DNA of 64,000 bases, taken from positions 930,001 to 994,000 of the forward strand of contig CADCXA010000027.1 in NCBI GenBank assembly GCA_902806565.1. The letters run 5' to 3'. This DNA comes from Hypoxylon rubiginosum. Lineage: Eukaryota; Ascomycota; Sordariomycetes; Xylariales; Hypoxylaceae. Every line of letters begins with the position of its first letter. Within the stretch, counting starts at the first letter, position 1. The notes beneath the pieces were generated by a model. It ran no database searches and was not told where the DNA came from. It saw only the letters and a program-made list of their open reading frames with translations. The position numbers were made by a program, and so were the translations under genes. This document shows, one piece after another, positions 54,888-64,000 of the stretch.

Positions 54888-55988
54888 ATGGAGTACGACC
54901 CAAACAAGCCGGTCCATGCTGGCCCCGAGGACGGGTGGCACGGAGTTGTAGCGCCTGGGACCCGCTTCGCCCCCGAATCCGGGAGATACCATCTCTATAT
55001 CGGATATTTTTGCCCTTTTGCTCATCGAGCCAACTTGGCGCGCGTCCTGAAAGGGCTCGATTCAGCAATCGATATTTCGGTTGTGAAGGCGTACCCAAAG
55101 GGAGAAGCTGGCTGGTCATTCCCCGGGGCTAACGGACCTGACGATACGTACGAGGGTTCGACCCCAGACAAGCTGTTCGGATCGAAATATCTCCACGAAG
55201 TTTACTTCCGGGCAGACAAGAACTACAAAGGGAGATACAGCGTCCCATTGCTTTGGGATATCAAAGAAGGAACTGCGGTAAACAACGAGAGTCTGGAGTT
55301 GTTGCGGTGGCTGCAGACGGGATTCAATGACATACTACCCGAGGGAAGCCCCGAGAGGAATCTAACCCTCTATCCAGAGCACTTGCGGGCGAAGATCGAC
55401 GAGGTAAAGGGATGGCTGACGAGCGACCTCAACTCCGGCGTTTACAAGGCGGGATTCGCAACGGACCAAGCCGGGTACGAGAAGGGTGTGATACCCGTGT
55501 TCGCAGCCCTGAACCAGCTGGAGGAATTGATCCACAAGAACGGCGGGCCGTATGTCCTCGGAAAGGAGCTGACGGAGCTCGACATTCTGGCGTATGCGAC
55601 GGCTATTCGATTTGATGTTGTCTATGTGCAGCACTTCAAGTGCAACCTGGGTACTATCCGCGGTGACTACCCCGTCATTCACGAGTGGCTGAAGAACCTA
55701 TACTGGAATGTTAAGGGCTTCCGTGAGACAACCAACTTCAAGCACATCAAAGAGAACGTAAGTGTAACACCAGATCGTGGGTGGCGTTTGGAGAGCTGAA
55801 ACATTAGATGCTAACAAACGGAGCAGTACACCAAGAGCCACCATGACATAAATCCGCACGCCATTACGCCACTAGGACCCTATCCGGATATCGAGTCCGG
55901 TGTCAATCTTGACTTCACCAGTATTAAACCCGGGCGCATTGCGCATCCTGCTGTACTTGAGCAGCAGAAGAACCTCCCGGGTGTTTGA
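54888..55988 (+). CDS. Glutathionyl-hydroquinone reductase-type GST (Ecm4/omega-like)
   Basis: Two exons (54888-55757, 55827-55988) encode 343 residues; the 69-bp intron has a GTAAGT donor and CTAAC branch. Without the splice the frame would run to a false end 14 codons later. The protein has the Xi/omega-class GST layout: N-terminal extension with GWHGVVAPGTRF, thioredoxin fold with catalytic Cys42 in YIGYFCPFAHRANL, glutathione-binding SVPLLWD and NNESLELLRWL, and an all-alpha C-terminal domain (LTELDILAYATAIRFDVVYV). The family uses glutathione to reduce glutathionyl-hydroquinones or detoxify electrophiles in the cytosol. The active site is CPF rather than the more common CPW. The C-terminal exon supplies the HPAVLEQQKNLPGV end. 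Confidence 0.9.
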
Positions 55989-56744
55989 CTGTTCAACTGC
56001 TCTGAGCGTGCACGTTAGAGGCCGATTTCGTGTATAACACGAGGGTAGATGATAGTGGCTGTGCCTAGAAAGAGAAATCAGTAGCAACACGACACGCTAG
56101 TGATTGACGGCATCCTACCTAGATTATATAGTGGGAATTGGTGTGATGATTTGGTGGCGTCGTTGCTGTCTTTAAGTCCGAATTTCAATTTGCCAGGTTT
56201 TGCTGGGCTGCTGGGCTACTGGAAGGGTGCTAGCATGTTATGCATTGTCATCAGTGTAACTAATCGCCAGCAGCCATCTATCGGCATATATCTAAGACAT
56301 CTAGATATGTTTCAGTAAGCTGGAGACAGAACTAGCTGCGTACGGCAGTAGTTACGATAAGAACGGTGATGCCAAGATATATACTAGACAACGTCCGGGA
56401 CTAGCTGAAGATCCTCCGTCAGGGGTAACTTTGCAGGTAATCTTCAACGCCCTGCTTCGACCTCCAATCCAATCTCAGCCAATGCGCCTATGTCTACGTA
56501 CGCCCTGCTTATCTATATGCACTCTCCGAACCCCCGCAAGGGGCCTGCGTATGCCACGAATCGGCGTCCATGATAAGACGTGACCAGCGATCCTAGACCA
56601 ATGTGACGGTCATAGCTCAAACCTCAAGATTATCACATCGCAAGCTCTCATTAGAAGAAGCTCATATTAGAAAGACAGTACCGTGATGATTTTTTGACCG
56701 ACACAATTCTGACCTGAATACCTACCCAGGTACCGTAAACCACG
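55989..56744. other. Intergenic between GST and permease genes
   Basis: The 3' flank of the GST gene and the promoter of the permease, with a TACCCAGGTACC stretch at 56722-56733. No gene is seen. Confidence 0.5.
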
Positions 56745-58695
56745 ATGGGTTCTATCAAAGAGAAGACCGCGGAAAGTGGCTTGCCCGCAGCTCTAGATTT
56801 CGAGCATGGCCAAACTCAGCTCGGAACAGCTGACGACGTGCAGAACTTAACAATACTCGGCTACAAGCCAGAACTGCGGCGCAATCGGTCCATGTTCACC
56901 TTGCTGTTCCAATCTTTGGCCATCGCTGCAGTATGTCTATATCATACATCTCCGTACTCGACTAGACCACTAAAATGATCAGATACCGTATGGCTTCGGC
57001 GGTCCGCTCATCAGCGCTATCTACGGAGGGGGTGAGTAAACACGATCATCGCCACCCGCCTATGCTTATGTACGCTGACGCCTACCAGGCCAGCTGCCGA
57101 TGTTCCTGGGTTGGATCGTGGTCTTGATTCTTTCCGAATGCATCGCGCTGTCGCTTAGCGAGCTGGCCTCCCGCTATCCCACGTCGGCTGGACCCTACTA
57201 CTGGTCGTTCCAGCTTGCCAGCCCGAGGTTCCGCACCGGCCTCTCCTTCATCACCGGCTGGACGTGGCTCATCGGGAACTGGACCATCACGCTGTCCGTC
57301 AACTTCGGTTTCGCGTCCATGCTCGCGGCGGCGATATCTCTCTTCGAGCCGGACTTCGCCATTGAGGCCTGGCAGCTGCTGCTCATCTTCTACGCCGTCT
57401 GCATCTTGACCTTCTTCCTGGTTGCCTTTGGGAACAAGCTGCTCCCTCTCGTGGACACTATCTGCGCCGTATTCACGGCTATCAGCATCTTGGTGACCTG
57501 CATATATGTGTCCGTGAAAGCGGATGTTGGTAGGCACTCGCCAAGTTATACACTGGTAGGCGACTTCTTTAATTTTCGTAGGAGATTTGAGGAGTGACTT
57601 ACTTTCGTCAGGGGCACTACGATACGACATTATCTGGATGGGATGGCTTTTCCTTTTGGATAGGCATTCTACCTTCGGCTTACACGTGAGTTTACCCCTA
57701 ACATTCAATCATCCCTGTTCACAGCATTAGGGAGCTAACAGAAGCCTAGGTTCTCCGCTATTGGGATGATCTCCTCTATGGCTGAGGAATGTGGTGATCC
57801 GACCGTGAAGCTGCCCAACGCGATATCGCTATGCGTACCGGTTGGGGGGATTGCAGGATTATTCTTTGTAAGTATCTAACCGGACCTAGAAAACTCTACC
57901 ATATTTACCACCTCGCCCTAATTCCATCGTGCAAACAGATAATCCCTCTATGTGCAACACTGCCAGACTTGTCGGAAATTCTCGGTGCCCCTGTCGGCCA
58001 AGCCCTGCCGTACATCTTTGGCAGAGTGGTAGGCTCTGGAGGCGGTCTAGCTCTGACGATACTCGTCCTCATAATCACCCTATTCTGCTCCATCTCTATT
58101 ACCGTCGCAGCGTCGAGATGCACTTGGGCGTTCGCGCGGGACAACGCCATTCCATTCGCCCACCTCTGGGCGAAGATTGACGAGCGCCACGGCACGCCTA
58201 TCTGGGCGCTAGTGCTTACCACCTTCATCGAGATGCTCCTCGGACTGATCAATCTCGGCTCTTCATCCGCGTTCCTCGCCTTCGTGTCTGTTGGTGTTAT
58301 ATCCCTTGCCGTGTCCTACGCGATACCAATCACTATCTCGCTATTCCACATGCGCAAGGAAGTCAACAGTGCGAGATGGACCATGGGGAGGTATCTGGGC
58401 CTCGTGGTGAACCTACTTGCTTTGGCTTGGATCGCCTTTGAAGTGGTATTGTTCTCCATGCCTACCGCCCTGCCGGTGACGGAAGTCAGCATGAACTACG
58501 CCATTGTAGTCTTTACTGGGTTCATGGTGCTTAGCGCCATATGGTATGCTGTCTACGCTCGAAAGGGTGAGTATCACGATTATTTCAACTTAAATGGCTT
58601 ATTCTGTTCGTATCTAGGCATGAGGCTAATGAGATATGGTGGTTTTAGTGTATCGAGGCCCACCAGAATCCGATGGCCTCACATTCGACACCTGA
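56745..58695 (+). CDS. Amino-acid/choline (GABA-permease-like) APC transporter
   Basis: Seven exons (56745-56930, 56983-57031, 57089-57555, 57612-57685, 57750-57867, 57939-58566, 58649-58695) encode 522 residues with consistent phases at all six junctions and introns of 52-82 bp. The protein opens with a cytosolic tail, then LTILGYKPELRRNRSMFTLL, the typical entry to TM1 in the fungal amino-acid/choline transporter family (Uga4, Hnm1). GPLISAIYGGG in TM1-2, SELASRYPTSAGPYYWSFQL and SMAEECGDPTVKLPNAI are characteristic segments. About 12 transmembrane helices are visible. The short last exon encodes VYRGPPESDGLTFDT. The substrate (GABA, polyamine, choline or another amino acid) cannot be resolved. 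It converges with the MFS exporter gene 303 bp downstream. Confidence 0.92.
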
Positions 58696-58998
58696 GCAAC
58701 GCACGACTCCGAGTCTATTTACGCTTCTCTAAGGTGACAATCCTACGACTAAAGTGACCTTATAGGAGATTAGCGACAGGTATTCACGGAGCTTTATTAT
58801 CGGTGTCTAGATGAGCGTGGCGCTATGAAAAAATAGGATAAATTTCATAATTAGAAATATCGTCTTAGGTAAAATATTGCAAAATTCCTCTTCGCTACTT
58901 TCTATCAAAACCTGCTAAATCAATCTATACTCATATCTGGATCTAGAAACATCTTTTCTCGTCTAATTGATTTTGGTGCTGTGTAAAATATTTCACGA
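58696..58998. other. Short intergenic between convergent transporter genes
   Basis: 303 bp of AT-rich 3' flank shared by the permease and exporter genes; transcripts may overlap. Confidence 0.6.
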
Positions 58999-61087
58999 TC
59001 AAACATTCTCCTTTTCGGTGTCCATACCACTGCTGCTAGCCGCCGCCGCTCTTCTTCTCTGTTGCTCTTCGTTCTTCCGTTCCATCTCGAGTTTTCGCTC
59101 CTTAAGCGCGATGCAGAACTTTGATCTCGCTCGAATCTCCTCGCCTTTCCAGATGAAGATGAAGGGGATGACACACATGACTAGACTCAGGCCGCCGAGG
59201 AGACTGCATGCTCCACTGATGCCAAGCTGCGCAAACATGGGCGTCGTCGCAAACGGGAGGACGACGGCGAACACGGAACGGCAGGAACTAGCTGCCGCGT
59301 TGGCGCTCGCGGCGAATATCTCGTAGGCATCCGTGATGTAGTTAAGAAGCGCCATGAATATCAATACTGCAATAGCTAAGGTCAGCAGTGTATCTTAGGG
59401 AGGTTCGCAGTGCGAAAAGGGGTTTAGGTGCTAATTAAACTGTAAAAGTCGCATTGGGGGAGAGAAGACAACTTGTACTGCCGAGTATGAAAAGGGAACG
59501 CCGAAGCATTTCCAGATCAGGGGTACGTACTGAAGCCCGTGCCGAAAGGGATACCAGCTAGCATCGGTACCACAAATGACACGTCTGACCGTGCTGACCA
59601 GCCAAGCCAGAATAGGGATATAACGAATAAGGGTCCACCAACAGCGGCCAGAGGGACTCTACGGAACTCCTCCTGTTTTGACCAAGGGGCACCGCGAGAT
59701 TGAGCATTAGCAAGCAGATGGTCATACGAAAAGAAGATCGGCAGCGCAATGCCGGCGCCGAATCCGATTGGAAGGTAGCACAAGCCAGTTACTCCGGGAG
59801 ATAAGCCATAGACGTCTTGGAATATGATGGGGAACGCTTGGAAGGACATGTAGAAAATCGCATAGATCAGCGAGAGGTAGAGGCATACGGCTGTCACAAT
59901 AAGTTCAGTCATGATCATACGGATTGGTCGAGTTAGGACTCTGGTGACCAATTGTTTGATGTCCTTCGACTCGAGGTCCGCGGCAGCATAAACCTGGGAA
60001 TTTGGGTCCCCCTTTCGGATCTTGGCAGCCCGGCGGCTAAGGAGAACCGGCGCATAGGTTTCGGGGAGGGCCAGAAGCATTATCAACGTTAGTCCGGCGA
60101 ATATCAGACCTATCCAGAAAGTCCATCTCCACCCGATACTTGTGGAGCTGAAGCCGGATATAATTGGGGCGAGCAGCGGACCAAACACAGTAGTCTTCGG
60201 GTTGAAAGAGTTAGCGTTGGATCAAATTAACGGGGATGGCAGCTCGTGACTTACGACCATAAACCAGGCCATGGCTCGACCGCGTGTGACCGGATCGTGA
60301 AAAACGTCTGCGAGGATCCCCGTGGTGACGGCAATCGGCGCGCTAGCAAAGGTTCCAACGAGAAACCGGAAGACGAGCATCGCGGGCCAGTTTGGAGCAA
60401 GGGCGCAGGCCATAGTCCAGATTGTGAACATGATGAAGCATCCTACGGAGAGATTGCGCCGTCCGATATGCTCGCTCATCGGACCCCCTTGAGAATAGCA
60501 GAGTTAGTTCGGTAACACTTCCTGGGCGCCTTGAAATTTCAAACTTGAAACTGGTCACAAATCGGATGGATTATAAGGATCGACCGCAACTTACAGACCA
60601 TGGGACCGAAGACGTATCCCATCAAGAAGGTAGAAATCGGAAGGACGAACTGCACTTCGGAGGTAACACCCCATTCCTTCGTCATATAGGGGATGGCCAT
60701 GCTTGGTAAGGCACTGCCCATGGTACTATTGATGACAGTTACCATCGTGGTCACCAGAATAATGTACTTCCGCCACTGCAATTGGGGTTAGAAGTGTTTC
60801 AAGTTTCAACACGGCACGACTTGGAGGATGGCGTTCCTTACTTTGGGCCAGTTGTACGGGTTTTCCTTGTCATTGATCTCCCACGATATAATTATCTTCC
60901 CGTCGCCGTCTGGGAATTGGCTCGAGTCTGGTGCATCGTCCGTCGGTATCCTATTGTCTGCTTCCTCTTCCTTGTATCTCGTTTCCACATCTCGGTTGCT
61001 AATACTGTGGACGAGTTCCGCGAAGCTGGGTCTTCTTGGCCGTGAAGATGGCCTGGAGCCTATCTGATCAATACTTGGACGGGTCAT
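58999..61087 (-). CDS. MFS drug/polyamine-type exporter (DHA1 family)
   Basis: Five exons (61087-60842, 60775-60595, 60487-60255, 60194-59531, 59366-58999) encode 563 residues with matching phases. After a cytosolic N-terminus, NWPKWRKYIILVTTMVTVIN begins TM1. WGPMSEHIGRR is the MFS loop 2-3 signature (G-x-x-S-D-x-x-G-R-R type), and the junction of exons 2 and 3 supplies its W. DVFHDPVTRGRAMAWFMV and GPLLAPIISGF are motif-C-like segments of drug/proton antiporters. IFMALLNYITDAYEIFAASA and the charged tail (KEEEE-type replaced by RKNEEQQRRR) match the DHA1 subfamily that includes polyamine and fluconazole exporters. Predicted location: plasma membrane. The last intron (59367-59530) is 164 bp, longer than usual. 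Confidence 0.9.
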
Positions 61088-64000
61088 AGTCAGGGTGAGG
61101 AAGACGACGCTTGCTTGCCCTAGCTAGGACGATGTTCTACGGGGGAAGATTGAAAAGGCTGAAATACACGACAACAAAGAATCGGAGGCATAGATGGGAT
61201 AACCTTAAAAGAGACGGTAACCCGGATACTAGGCAAAGCGATAGAAAAAAGGTCGACCGGCGAAAGGGGGGCTTTGCGGCTACGGACATGTTGACCAGCT
61301 CCCAATATTTTAATGGGTCGCCTTTGCATCGATAATGCCGACGCATGGCGATGCTGGACCCGAAGGCCGCACCACCCCGGCGATCATCTTTCCCGACACG
61401 GTAATAGCACACACCATCCTCTCCTGCAGCCGGGAATAACGAAATTTCTGCGCCCTGCCAACGACAATTCCAGAGTTAGAACTACTAACTCTCTTAGCAT
61501 TCGTCCAAAATCCCTACACGGCAACCAACTTTACCTACCTAGCTGCCTAGGTACTCCGTCGGTCTACCCAAGACTGCTACGCTACTAAGTATAAGTTTAG
61601 GTTTGAAGTTGAGTCCTGAGAGACGGTTACTTAAAGGTGAGGCCCGACGGTGCCGCCCCCTGTCCCCCGCTCTCACCAACCCCCCTTCTCCTCCAGCTGC
61701 CCCCTCTTCTCAACTTCAACTTCGTGGGGCCGCTGTGGACGATGGTCGGTGTGTGATGTTTGCAACTTTTCAGACTGAAAGACATACGTCGCTATGGTGG
61801 TCCCATGACTGATTGGCTCCCGTTGTGATGGCATCCATTATTTGCGTTTGCGTACCAAGGTGCTATCACCTCGTAGCATGCACCGGCTGGCATTCCCCAA
61901 ATATTGTCGAATGCCCGCAGGCGGAATTTCTTCCCACAGGAGGATTAGGTTCTCGGCAACCCTTGTCCGGTGGTGGAGAAGTAACGTTGAAAGCGCTAAA
62001 GAAACCAAGGGGGCCATCGTGCGAGGATGGAGGTTGAGAGGGTGTCCCCTAAGTGGCTCGGGTTAACGTGGATCCGACCAAGCTCGAGCCAATCGCCTAT
62101 TGCCGATGTCGGGGTTAAGCAAAAAGGGGGCGCCATCATTGGCTCACCCATCGTTACACTCAAAATGACGGAATCGTATTGCAAGTGCACACTGCTACCA
62201 TGTCATGACTAAGGCAGTGAGTGTCGAGAACCTTGTGAGCATTCTCGGAAGCTACTCTGGTGTCTCTTCCGCAGTTCGTATCAGATATCAGAATCGTGGT
62301 CGATGGATATACTAAAAATGTTGTCTTACCGGAGAACGTCTCGATGAATGGCTGGACGGTATTGGCACCATTAATATTGCATTGGCGGGAGGAGTCCGAC
62401 CCAATTATCGAGTTAGGAGAGCTCCATTGACAAATTTGGGCCACTGTAGCGGAACTACAACTCTGAAGAGTCTTGGTGATCAGCTGCTACTTAAGCCAAA
62501 CCGGTGAAAACAGAAGCATGTGGTAAAAACGGGGTCTAGCTCGTCGTATCGTATCTTGCGCTGTGTAGATATATCGTATTGCAGAAGCGAGCTGCAATTG
62601 CTCGAGACAGTTGAATGATAACAGGAACCAACTATCAACATCTGAGAAGTATTGAGCAAGTGATTAAATAGGGGTTTTAAGCTTAACGGCGTTATATCAA
62701 ATACTGAAACTACGTAAGGTACTTGAAATATTGATCTTGTAATTTGGGCCATGCACCATCTAGCTTACCGCTCCTTTCTTCCATTATGGTCATGACTCTA
62801 TTATGATAAATCAGTTGTACTACCGAAGGAAACATAGTGTCAATCTCTGAGCTAAATCTACTAACATCTTGAATTGTCCAAGTTTGTTGAAGATGTATCG
62901 ACCTAATGCACCCTCAGTCAACCCTCTACTTTCTCGTTGTCCTAAGGTATCCTATTTAAGAAGTTAATCATGTATATGCAAGCAGGTACATAATAGTATT
63001 TCATGCGCGAAAGTTGGAAGCAAGGAGCTTTGAGCTTCAACGATAATATCCGGAACTTTCAAAGGTAATAGTCGTAGCACAACCTCTTCCACTCCGCTAG
63101 GCATCACCGCACTCCCTTTTCTATTGCAACAATGGAAATAGCTTGACATAACATGAAAATTGAAGTTGAATAAATCACTTTGTCATACCGGGGTTAGAAA
63201 TCGTCGCACGTCTCCCGTCACGTTTGTCAAAAAATTGACACCTACCGCCAGCATATTTCCTGTACGCCTTATGCCTTTAGATGTATTACCTAGGTAGGAG
63301 GTACATATGCGGGAAGGGTTGAGATCGCTGTTGATCATGCATCAAATGCAGGCAGGGCATTCAACATTGCCTAAATGAGAAAGCCAGGCTTCTCATGATT
63401 GGCCGTTTAATAAGTCTGTACATAGTAGTAGAGAAGCCAGCATATCCCCTGTCTTGTGGCTGACGTATAGAGGCTAAGATTAGTTAGTAGTTAGAAACCA
63501 AAAGCTCTCGTTTACATTCCAATATGACTGGGTGTCGTTGGAAAAGCGTAGTCTAAACCTCTAAGGACACAAGCTCAAGATTACTATCGTAAATCTCGGT
63601 TCGCAGCCGAAAGTTGTATGACCCATAGCAAATAAGGTAGGTGCTTTAAGATCTAGCCCTGTCTCTTATAAGTCACCCCTGTAAGGGGCTACGTATGCTC
63701 AAGGCATGCTCAGTATTTGGAAAACTTGAAAAAATATTATAAGAGGTCCTATTCATGATACTTACCAGTAGCGCAAATGATCTCTCGTAGTGGCAGCATA
63801 TATAATACATAATTTATCATTTGCAAATATCTTGCGGTCATGTTGATAGCTCTCGCAATCGAAGACGAGATCCCGCGCTTAGGCCATCACTCAAAATGCC
63901 CCTATCTCGATTTGATCTAGCTACCCTAGTCCATATCTCGCTAGGAATTTGTCTAGAAGGAGGTAGCCAAGCCGGAGCTGACAGGCCTTTAAGGCTGTCG
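61088..64000. other. Gene-free right end
   Basis: The promoter of the exporter lies at the left edge. A minus-strand segment at about 62335-62446 looks like an exon (acceptor-like TACAG before it, GTAAGA after it) but I could not place it in a gene. A TACCTAGGTA palindrome lies at 63287-63296. No other structure is evident. Confidence 0.45.
62335..62446 (-). other. Exon-like open segment bounded by splice-site consensus
   Basis: On the minus strand, TACAG precedes an open segment encoding VAQICQWSSPNSIIGSDS, then RQCNINGANTVQPFIETFSG, and ending directly at GTAAGA. The Cys, Ser and Asn content resembles a secreted protein, but I found no start, no signal peptide and no continuing exon. It could be part of a small unrecognised gene or chance. 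Confidence 0.2.

Noticed and set aside
55758..55799. Continuation of the GST frame through the donor site (303-residue version)
   Set aside because: GTAAGT at 55758 and the acceptor at 55826 give a 343-residue protein with the expected C-terminal end.

Overview
The window is nuclear DNA of a filamentous ascomycete (Pezizomycotina; a Sordariomycete is my inference, with no marker gene to fix the genus). Evidence: about twenty well-spaced genes on both strands, short GT-AG introns (mostly 47-107 bp) often with a CTAAC-type branch site, a two-subunit ATP-citrate lyase in divergent orientation, an intron-containing tRNA-Lys, and long gene-free stretches carrying decayed sequence and short tandem repeats. 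No CRISPR array, prophage, intact transposon or polyketide/peptide synthase core gene was seen.

Layout. 1-3.9 kb: gene-poor, with a 70-bp direct repeat containing perfect inverted repeats and a possible GH72-like gene remnant. 3.9-16.4 kb: a short-chain reductase, a short two-finger C2H2 regulator that lacks the usual downstream domain, a LaeA-like methyltransferase and a multipass membrane protein with an in-frame VET repeat, separated by repeat-rich spacers. 16.4-21.1 kb: a 1110-residue low-complexity protein (two long ORFs joined by one intron) and tRNA-Lys(CUU). 23.4-30.3 kb: cobalamin-independent methionine synthase and a secreted Ser/Thr/Gly-rich wall-type protein. 32-42.4 kb: a compact chromosome-biology block with a disordered hypothetical protein, CENP-Q/Fta7 with eight AT-hooks, a secretory thioredoxin-like membrane protein, Nkp2/Cnl2, the Eaf3/MRG15 chromatin reader and mitochondrial ribosomal protein uL30m. 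43.2-50.5 kb: acl1 and acl2, divergent across 3.3 kb. 51.1-61.1 kb: a probably GPI-anchored GH79 enzyme, a glutathionyl-hydroquinone-reductase-type GST, a GABA/choline-type permease and an MFS drug/polyamine-type exporter. 61.1-64 kb: no convincing gene.

Functional links. acl1 and acl2 encode the two subunits of one cytosolic enzyme that makes acetyl-CoA for lipid synthesis and histone acetylation; Eaf3 is a subunit of NuA4 and Rpd3S, complexes that add or remove that acetyl group. CENP-Q and Nkp2 belong to the same inner-kinetochore network and lie only about 1.8 kb apart. The permease and exporter converge with a gap of about 300 bp.

Exon models were built by hand. Each spliced model keeps one open frame across every junction. 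No alignment or transcript data were available. The most notable observations are the kinetochore gene neighbourhood with an ATG-only first coding exon in CENP-Q, a promoter-like 436-bp intron that could split Eaf3 into two transcription units, and a strongly over-represented palindrome, TACCTAGGTA.
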